Source: JBFHNV01 sp965365655 (lineage in GTDB: Bacteria; Pseudomonadota; Gammaproteobacteria; HK1). From it: a stretch of 13,194 nt of DNA. Under the pieces are notes generated by a model. That model saw only the letters and a program-made list of their open reading frames with translations, did no database searches and was not told the origin of the DNA. The translations under genes and the position numbers were made by a program. Every line of letters begins with the position of its first letter. Within the stretch, counting starts at the first letter, position 1. This document shows, piece by piece, positions 6,679-13,194 of the stretch. The stretch spans positions 1 to 13,194 of the forward strand of contig CBDUCN010000125.1 of the NCBI GenBank assembly GCA_965365655.1, written 5' to 3'.

Positions 6679-8316
6679 TCAGCCGTGGAGGGCCCGCAGA
6701 CGTTTCTTGTCAATCTTACCCACGCTGGTCCGCGCGATCGCGTCGACGAACTCGATCCGTTCCGGCACCGCCCACGGGCTGATGACGCCGTCGTCCACGA
6801 AGGTCTGCAGGTGAGCGCGCAGGGCTGCGGCGTCGAGCGCCTGCGCGCCCTCGCGGCGCACCACCAGCGCCAGCGGACGCTCGCCCCAGCGCGCGTCCGC
6901 GATCCCGATCACGGCCGCCTCGGCGACCTCCGGGTGGCGCGACACCAGGTCCTCCAGCAGCAGCGAGGACACCCACTCGCCGCCGGACTTGATCACGTCC
7001 TTGAGGCGGTCGCTGACCTGCAGGAAGCCGTGCGGGTCCAGCCGCCCGAGGTCGCCGGTATGCAGCATGCCGCCGGACCACAGCGCCGCGGAGGCCCCCG
7101 CGTCGGCGAGGTAGCCCGGGGTGAGCCACGGCGCACGCACCACCACCTCCCCCTCGCTCGCGCCGTCGGCCGGGCGCGCCGTCATGTCCTCGTCCACCAC
7201 CCGCAGGTCCACCAGCGGCAGCGGACGCCCGGTGCGGCAGCGCAGCGCGATCTCGCGGTCGTCGCCGGCGAGCATGTCGCGGTCCAGGTGCGCGACGGTG
7301 AGCACCGGCCCGGTCTCCGACATGCCGTAGCCGGTGGTGACGTCGATGCCGCGCTCCAGCGCCCGGCGCGCGAGCGCCTGCGGCATCGCGGCGCCACCCA
7401 CGATCACCTTCAGCCGCGACAGGTCCACGTCGTGCGACGCCGGATCGTCGAGCAGCATCGCGAGGATGGTCGGCACACAGTGGGAGAACGTGACGCCCTC
7501 GTCGCGGATCAGCCGCAGCAGGCGTGCCGGCTCGTAGCGCCCGGGGTAGACCTGCTTCACGCCCATGCAGGTCGCGGCGTACGGCACGCCCCACGCGTGG
7601 ACGTGGAACATCGGCGTCATCGGCATGTACACGTCGTCGCGGTGGAAGCCGCCGTTGAGCCGCGCGGTGCCGAGGTCCGCCATCAGCGCGAGGGTGTGCA
7701 GCACCAGCTTGCGGTGCGTGTACCAGACCCCTTTCGGGTTGCCGGTGGTTCCGGTGGTGTAGAAGCTGGTCGCGCGGGTGTTCTCGTCGAACTCCGCGAA
7801 CGCGAAGTCCGCGCCGGCGCCGGCCAGCAGCGCCTCGTACTCGCCCACGCACTCGAGCGTCGACGGCGCGTCGGCGTCGTCCTCGAGGCGAACCACGGGA
7901 CGCGGGCGTTCGAGCGCGGGCGCGATCTCCGCGAGCAGCGGATGGAAGTCCGTGTGCGCGAGGATGATCGCGTCGTCGGCGTGATCGATGCAGTAGCGGA
8001 TCTGCTCCGGCGCGAGGCGCACGTTGATGGAGTGCAGCACCGCGCCCATCATCGGCACGGCGAAGAAGCACTCCAGGTAGCGGTGACTGTCCCAGTCCAT
8101 CACCGCGACGGTGTCGCCGGGCTTCACGCCCAGTGCCGCGAGCGCGCGCGCGAGGCGCCCCACGCGCGCGACGAACTCGCGATAGTCGTGGCGGCGCAGG
8201 TCCGCGTACGCGATCGTCTGCCCGGGGCGCGTCGCGAGCGGCGCGAGCAGGAGCTGGCCGAGCAGCAGCGGCGCGTCCCAGGCCTCCGGCGCGGTGCAGG
8301 CGATGTCGTCGGTCAT
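6679..8316 (-). CDS. Acyl-CoA synthetase, AMP-forming (medium-chain AlkK/DmdB type)
   Basis: This 545-residue member of the adenylate-forming (ANL) family activates a carboxylic acid to acyl-AMP and then to acyl-CoA. All core motifs are intact. The P-loop Y-T-T-G-T-T-G-N-P-K-G is at 186-196, G-Y-G-M-S-E-T-G-P at 329-337 and H-T-G-D-L at 419-423. The hinge region D-R-L-K-D-V-I-K-S-G-G-E at 436-447 is present, as is the C-terminal catalytic lysine K534 in S-V-G-K-I-D-K. Length and motif wording fit the medium-chain fatty acid ligase AlkK and the methylmercaptopropionate ligase DmdB, which are close relatives. I cannot separate these from sequence alone. The ATG at 8314-8316 has only a weak GGGGC upstream. 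It is the first gene of a probable operon with the HtrA-like protein and the class II aldolase. Confidence 0.93.
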   Translation of the reverse strand: MTDDIACTAPEAWDAPLLLGQLLLAPLATRPGQTIAYADLRRHDYREFVARVGRLARALAALGVKPGDTVAVMDWDSHRYLECFFAVPMMGAVLHSINVRLAPEQIRYCIDHADDAIILAHTDFHPLLAEIAPALERPRPVVRLEDDADAPSTLECVGEYEALLAGAGADFAFAEFDENTRATSFYTTGTTGNPKGVWYTHRKLVLHTLALMADLGTARLNGGFHRDDVYMPMTPMFHVHAWGVPYAATCMGVKQVYPGRYEPARLLRLIRDEGVTFSHCVPTILAMLLDDPASHDVDLSRLKVIVGGAAMPQALARRALERGIDVTTGYGMSETGPVLTVAHLDRDMLAGDDREIALRCRTGRPLPLVDLRVVDEDMTARPADGASEGEVVVRAPWLTPGYLADAGASAALWSGGMLHTGDLGRLDPHGFLQVSDRLKDVIKSGGEWVSSLLLEDLVSRHPEVAEAAVIGIADARWGERPLALVVRREGAQALDAAALRAHLQTFVDDGVISPWAVPERIEFVDAIARTSVGKIDKKRLRALHG

Positions 8317-8351
8317 GGCGCTGCCCCGTGCTTCGCGGCGTGCCTGCCTGC

Positions 8352-8380
8352 AGTGTACGGATTGCTCCAGGCGGTGGCGA
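8352..8380 (-). promoter_or_regulatory. Putative promoter of the ligase-HtrA-aldolase operon
   Basis: On the minus strand TCGCCA (8375-8380) and TACACT (8352-8357) each match the sigma70 consensus at four of six bases and are separated by 17 bp. Transcription would start near 8345, leaving a leader of about 29 nt before the ligase ATG. Position is good but the match is moderate. Confidence 0.35.
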
Positions 8381-8554
8381 CCGTCGCGGCGCTGCGAGTC
8401 GCCGCGAGGACGCGCAGCGCGCAGGACGCGCAGTCGACGTCGGTCGTCTGCGGGGGAGCGTTCGAATTCTTGATCAGACCACGGGCGCGCAGCAGACGCG
8501 GAGATCGCAACGCGCGAGCCGCGCCGGGTTCCGGATTCGCGAGGCGGACTTTCC

Positions 8555-8570
8555 CGAACCGTGCGGTTCG
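8555..8570 (-). terminator. Small hairpin downstream of nupC
   Basis: CGAACC (8555-8560) and GGTTCG (8565-8570) form a perfect 6-bp stem with a GTGC loop, about 95 nt beyond the nupC stop. On the minus strand it is followed by GGGAAAG and not by T residues. A terminator role is possible but not shown. Confidence 0.3.
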
Positions 8571-8633
8571 ATCTTCCGTGTGTTCGCCGCGTCTGCGCGA
8601 TTCGATCCTCCCGTGTGCGCGCTCCCTGCGTCT
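8567..8633. repeat. Imperfect tandem repeat, two units
   Basis: Two related units lie at 8567-8594 and 8601-8633. Both begin TTCGATC, continue C/T-TCC-CGTGTG after small indels, and end GCGTCT. The second unit is about 5 nt longer in its middle. It is noncoding in appearance and lies directly after nupC. Confidence 0.45.
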
Positions 8634-8664
8634 TCGCGGCGCACCGAACAGCCGCTCGTAGGGC

Positions 8665-9912
8665 TCAGACGCCGACCAGCGCGACCACGGCCCCGGTGCA
8701 GCAGGTCGCGAGGGTTCCGCTGACGATGCTGCGAAGACCCAGCGACACGATCTCGTCGCGGCGCTCGGGCACGAGCCCCGCGAGGCCGGCGACCAGGATG
8801 CCGAGGCTGCCCGGGTTCGCGAAGCCGCACAGGGCGTAGGTCATGATCACGCGGCTGGATTCGCCGAGGTGCTGCGGCGGCAGCGCCGCGAGCTCGAGGT
8901 AGGCCAGGAACTCGTTGAGCACCGTCTTCACGCCCATCAGCGCGCCGGCGGTCGCGGACTCGTGCCACGGCACGCCCATCAGCCACACCAGCGGGCGCAT
9001 CGCGGCGCCGAGCAGGCCCTCCAGGCTGAGCGGCTCGCCGCCGGGCGCGGGCAGCAGGCCGAGGACCGCGTTCGCGAGGTGCACCAGCGCGACCAGCACC
9101 ACCAGCAGCGCCGCGATCCCGAGCACCAGCCTGAGCCCGGACTCGGTGCCCTGCACCACCGCGTCCATCGCGCCGCCGTAGCGCGGCATCTCCACCGCGC
9201 CGGCCGCGGTGGGCGTGCCCGTCTCCGGCACCATGACCAGCGCGATCGCGATCGCGGCCGGCGCGCTGATCACCGACGCGGTGAGCAGGTGGCCGGCCGC
9301 GCCGGGGACGGCCTCGCCCAGGATGCCCGCGTAGAGCACCAGCACGGTGCCCGCGATGGTCGCCATGCCGGCGGTCATCAGCACGAACAGCTCGCTGCGG
9401 GTGAGGCGCGAGAGCCACGGGCGGATCAGCAGCGGCGCCTCCACCATGCCGAGGAACACGTTCGCGGCGACGCCGAGGCCGGTCGCGGCGCCCACCCCGA
9501 GGCTGCGCCTCAGGCCGGCCGCCATCACCCGCACCAGCCACGGCAGGATGCGCCAGTGGGTGAGCAGCGCGGTGAGCGCGGACATCACGAGGATCAACGG
9601 CAGCGCCTGGAACGCGAGCACGAAGGTAGAGCCCGGTCCGCTCGCGTCGAACGGCGCCGTGGCGCCGCCGAGGTAGCCGAACACGAACGCGGTGCCGGCC
9701 CCGGTCGCGTCCTGCAGCGCGTTCACCGCGCTGCCCAGCGCCGCGAAGCCTGCGCGCACCGCGTCCACCTTGAGCAGCAGCGCGGCGAGCGCGAGCTGCA
9801 CGCCGATGCCTGCGACCACCACCCGCGGGCGCACCGCGCGGCGCCGCTCGCTGAACGCGAACGCGAGGCCGAAGAACGCCAGCAGCCCGAGAGCCGCCTG
9901 GGCCTGCTGCAC
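8665..9912 (-). CDS. NupC-family concentrative nucleoside transporter (CNT)
   Basis: This is an inner-membrane, cation-coupled nucleoside importer of 415 residues, normal for bacterial CNTs. About ten hydrophobic segments are visible. Family landmarks are A-N-V-F-L-G at 150-155, E-A-P-L-L-I-R-P at 158-165, T-R-S-E-L-F at 171-176, and G-M-A-T-I-A-G at 182-188. N-E-F at 333-335 and C-G-F-A-N-P-G-S at 362-369 follow; the last two hold the Glu, Asn and Ser that contact the ribose in Vibrio CNT. The usual G-Q-T-E nucleobase motif reads G-M-V-E (155-158). The start is a GTG at 9910-9912 with a weak ribosome binding site. The reading frame stays open upstream through plausible N-terminal residues, so the true start may be slightly earlier. 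It is 63 bp after the aminotransferase gene and possibly co-transcribed. Confidence 0.92.
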   Translation of the reverse strand: MQQAQAALGLLAFFGLAFAFSERRRAVRPRVVVAGIGVQLALAALLLKVDAVRAGFAALGSAVNALQDATGAGTAFVFGYLGGATAPFDASGPGSTFVLAFQALPLILVMSALTALLTHWRILPWLVRVMAAGLRRSLGVGAATGLGVAANVFLGMVEAPLLIRPWLSRLTRSELFVLMTAGMATIAGTVLVLYAGILGEAVPGAAGHLLTASVISAPAAIAIALVMVPETGTPTAAGAVEMPRYGGAMDAVVQGTESGLRLVLGIAALLVVLVALVHLANAVLGLLPAPGGEPLSLEGLLGAAMRPLVWLMGVPWHESATAGALMGVKTVLNEFLAYLELAALPPQHLGESSRVIMTYALCGFANPGSLGILVAGLAGLVPERRDEIVSLGLRSIVSGTLATCCTGAVVALVGV

Positions 9913-9975
9913 GATGGAGCTCAGCGCCCGCGCATCAATCGCGCGCCGTCGTGGTGCGGCGGGCGCACGGGAACC

Positions 9976-11253
9976 TCACCGCCCGAGCTTCTGGCGCAGC
10001 GTCGCCAGCTTCACGCAGGTGGTGAACACCTGCATCGCGCGGTCCACGTCGGCGAGCGGCGGGAAGCTGGGCGCGATGCGGATGTTCGCGTCGTCCGGGT
10101 CGCGGCCGTACGGGAACGCGGCGCCGGCCGGGGTGAGCTTGACGCCGGCGTCGTCGGCGAGCGCGACCACCGTGCGCGCCAGCCCCGGGCGCAGGTCCAC
10201 CGACACGAAGTAGCCGCCGCGGGGATCGGTCCAGCGCGCGATGCCCAGGTTCCCCAACCCCTCCTCGAGGCGGCGCTGAACCGCGTCGAACTTCGGGCGC
10301 AGGATCGCGGCGTGCTCGCGCATCAGCGCGTTCAGGCCCCCCATCTTCTCGAGCAGGCGCACGTGGCGCAGCTGGTTCACCTTGTCCGGGCCGATCGTCA
10401 GCGCCGACAGCCGCTCGCGGAAGCTCGCGAGCGTCGTCGGCGAGCCGCCGCAGAACGCGACCCCGGCGCCGGCGAACGTGATCTTGGAGGTGGAGCCGAA
10501 CAGCACGATGCCGTCGGCGGTGCCGGCGGAACCGGCGAGTGTGAACACGTCGGCCAGCGCCTCGGGCTCGCCGAGGTCGTGCACCGCGTAGGCGTTGTCC
10601 CACATCACCTGGAAGCCCGGGCCGGCGCGCCCGGGCAGCGCCGCGATGCGGCGCACGGTGTCCTCGGAGTAGGTCTCGCCGCTGGGGTTGGAGTACTTCG
10701 GCACGCACCAGATCCCCTTGATGCCCGGGTCGTCCGACACCAGCGTCTCGACCTGCGCCATGTCGGGTCCGTCGCCGGTCATCGGCACCGGGATCATCCC
10801 GATGCCGAGGTCCTCGCAGATGCCGAAGTGGCGGTCGTAGCCCGGCACCGGGCACAGGAAGCGCGCGCCGCCCGGGTGGTCGCGCCACGCGCCGCCGCCC
10901 GCGCCCGGCCCGTGGTAGTGGCAGTGCATCAGGTACAGGTACATCAGCGTCAGGCTGCTGTTGCCGCCGACGATCACCGCGTCCGCGGGCACGCCCATCA
11001 GCTCCGCGCCGAGCGCCTTGGCCTCCGGCAGCCCGTCGAGGCCGCCGTAGCCCCGCGTGTCCGTGCCGTCGCTGGCGCGGTAGTCGCCGCCCAGCGCGCC
11101 GTCCAGCGCCGACGAGAGGTCCAGCTGATCGGCGCCGGGCTTGCCGCGGGTGATGTCCAGCTTCAGTCCCGCCGCGCGGTGCGCGGCGTACTCGGATTCC
11201 AGGCGTTCGAGCTCGGCCTCGAGCTCGGCGCCGCTCATGGAGTCCAGGTACAT
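9976..11253 (-). CDS. PLP-dependent class I aspartate aminotransferase, MocR-type (PF12897-like)
   Basis: This 425-residue fold-type I aminotransferase belongs to the Aminotran_MocR group, in which characterised members are aspartate aminotransferases (aspartate + 2-oxoglutarate to oxaloacetate + glutamate). Signatures seen are R-G-Y-G-G-L at 67-72, G-G-N-S-S at 96-100, F-L-C-P-V-P-G-Y-D-R-H-F at 132-143, and K-G-I-W-C-V-P-K-Y-S-N-P at 179-190. W-D-N-A-Y at 218-222 has the cofactor-ring aspartate. The Schiff-base lysine K257 is in G-S-T-S-K, and N-I-R-I-A-P-S-F near the C-terminus carries the substrate-carboxylate arginine. The ATG at 11251-11253 has GAGGA 8 nt upstream. An in-frame ATG at 11323-11325 would add 24 residues not expected for the family. 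It is probably cytoplasmic and metabolic, with no functional link to otsA seen. Confidence 0.93.
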   Translation of the reverse strand: MYLDSMSGAELEAELERLESEYAAHRAAGLKLDITRGKPGADQLDLSSALDGALGGDYRASDGTDTRGYGGLDGLPEAKALGAELMGVPADAVIVGGNSSLTLMYLYLMHCHYHGPGAGGGAWRDHPGGARFLCPVPGYDRHFGICEDLGIGMIPVPMTGDGPDMAQVETLVSDDPGIKGIWCVPKYSNPSGETYSEDTVRRIAALPGRAGPGFQVMWDNAYAVHDLGEPEALADVFTLAGSAGTADGIVLFGSTSKITFAGAGVAFCGGSPTTLASFRERLSALTIGPDKVNQLRHVRLLEKMGGLNALMREHAAILRPKFDAVQRRLEEGLGNLGIARWTDPRGGYFVSVDLRPGLARTVVALADDAGVKLTPAGAAFPYGRDPDDANIRIAPSFPPLADVDRAMQVFTTCVKLATLRQKLGR

Positions 11254-11352
11254 GGGCGATGTCCTCGTCGGGTGGATGATGGGGCCGATCCGGCCGGCCC
11301 GGTTGGAGCCCGCACGTGCGTGCATTCGCGCGGTGCCGGTCCCGGCCCCCCG

Positions 11353-11358
11353 ATGATA
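11353..11358 (-). promoter_or_regulatory. Possible -10 element of the aminotransferase gene
   Basis: On the minus strand this reads TATCAT, five of six consensus -10 bases, in a very GC-rich gap. It lies within a short palindrome (CCGAT-GAT-ATCGG at 11350-11362). No good -35 is present 16-18 bp upstream. The leader to the chosen ATG would be about 93 nt. Confidence 0.3.
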
Positions 11359-11497
11359 TCGGCGGGGATCGGCCGCAGGTACTCCCGGCGCGGGGGCGCG
11401 CTCGCTGCGGGGCGCCGTGCGGGCGCGTACGGCCCGCGGTCCCGTGGCGGCACGCGCGGGCGTCGAACGCCGCGCGTCGCTGCGGCCGTGACGCGCG

Positions 11498-13006
<1,509 letters not shown>

Positions 13007-13131
13007 CGGTGAGGGCGTGCTCCGGTGGGGGTGGGGGCGCCGCGGCGCGACGGCGCCGGGCCCGGGGATGGTAACGCCCCGCCGCGGGGCCCACCGGCGC
13101 GCGCTCGCCGCGAGGCCGCGCCGCAGCCGTA

Positions 13132-13172
13132 AGCCGCTGCGCCCGCCGGTGCGGCCTGCGCGCGCAGCGGCT
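13132..13172 (-). terminator. Large hairpin at the end of the gene upstream of otsA
   Basis: AGCCGCTGCGC (13132-13142) and GCGCAGCGGCT (13162-13172) form a perfect 11-bp stem. A 19-nt loop contains a nested CCGC/GCGG stem. The stem touches the proposed stop codon (13172-13174) of the truncated upstream gene. On the minus strand no T run follows, so this is a GC-rich terminator candidate without the classical tail. Confidence 0.5.
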
Positions 13173-13194
13173 CACGGGTTGGTGGAGAAGCGCG
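13172..13194 (-). CDS. Last codons of an unidentified gene, cut by the window edge
   Basis: One minus-strand frame entering from the right edge reads R-F-S-T-N-P and stops at TGA (13172-13174), immediately followed by a strong hairpin. The position of the hairpin and the plausible residues support this as a real gene end. Other frames through these 23 bases are also open, so the call is tentative. If it is the gene upstream of otsA in the same operon, otsB would be one guess. The visible residues do not show it. Confidence 0.3.

Larger units (their letters stand above)
8317..8664. other. 348-bp intergenic region between nupC and the acyl-CoA ligase gene
   Basis: No convincing gene is seen here. 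The nupC-proximal side carries a hairpin (8555-8570) and an imperfect tandem repeat (8567-8633). The middle holds a lower-GC patch with GAATTC and TGATCA at 8464-8476. The ligase-proximal side carries a candidate promoter at 8352-8380. A 65-codon minus-strand frame from a TTG at 8510 ends in TGA overlapping the ligase ATG, but it resembles no family I know. Confidence 0.6.

Noticed and set aside
6445..8661. 738-codon plus-strand open frame opposite the ligase and HtrA-like genes
   Set aside because: Low-complexity Arg/His/Val composition and no recognisable motif. The opposite strand carries complete, motif-rich proteins.
13024..13037. G-rich GGTGGGGGTGGGGG stretch in front of otsA as a G-quadruplex
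   Set aside because: Only two runs of three or more G are close together. The other G runs are far away, so a stable quadruplex is doubtful in a genome this GC-rich.

Overview
The window is very GC-rich (roughly 70% by eye) with strong G/C bias at third codon positions. It is densely coded and carries typical proteobacterial chromosomal genes: a TRAP transporter, a NupC-type nucleoside carrier, OtsA, an AlkK/DmdB-type acyl-CoA ligase, a DMT exporter and a GFA-fold protein. I infer a high-GC proteobacterium, probably beta- or gammaproteobacterial, but I cannot name a genus. I see no rRNA, tRNA, CRISPR array, insertion sequence, integrase or phage gene. Composition is even throughout, so it reads as ordinary chromosome rather than an island.

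Right part (13194 to 5038), all on the minus strand, in transcription order: the last codons of an unknown gene ending in a large hairpin; otsA (trehalose-6-phosphate synthase); a MocR-type class I aspartate aminotransferase; a NupC-family concentrative nucleoside transporter; a 348-bp gap holding an imperfect tandem repeat and a small hairpin; then a tight three-gene unit. That unit is an acyl-CoA ligase, a cytoplasmic HtrA-like protein with a PDZ domain in which all three catalytic positions appear to be replaced, and a class II aldolase that starts on a TTG overlapping the previous stop codon.

Middle part (5001 to 3453), plus strand: a GFA-domain zinc protein and an EamA/DMT permease, separated by about 200 bp rich in inverted repeats. 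The GFA gene and the aldolase converge, with 36 bp between their stop codons.

Left part (3171 to 1), minus strand: a tripartite TRAP uptake system, dctP (periplasmic binding protein) then a fused dctQM permease with a perfect 10-bp hairpin between them. The first 13 codons of a further minus-strand gene follow at the edge. dctP and the EamA gene are divergent. Their shared upstream region carries a good sigma70-like promoter for dctP and repeated GTTGCACCG boxes that look like an operator.

Nothing here is clearly a new defence or mobile system. The most unusual item is the protease-dead HtrA/PDZ protein translationally coupled to a class II aldolase and placed behind an acyl-CoA ligase. Next are the repeated boxes and the ambiguous N-terminus at the divergent transporter promoters.
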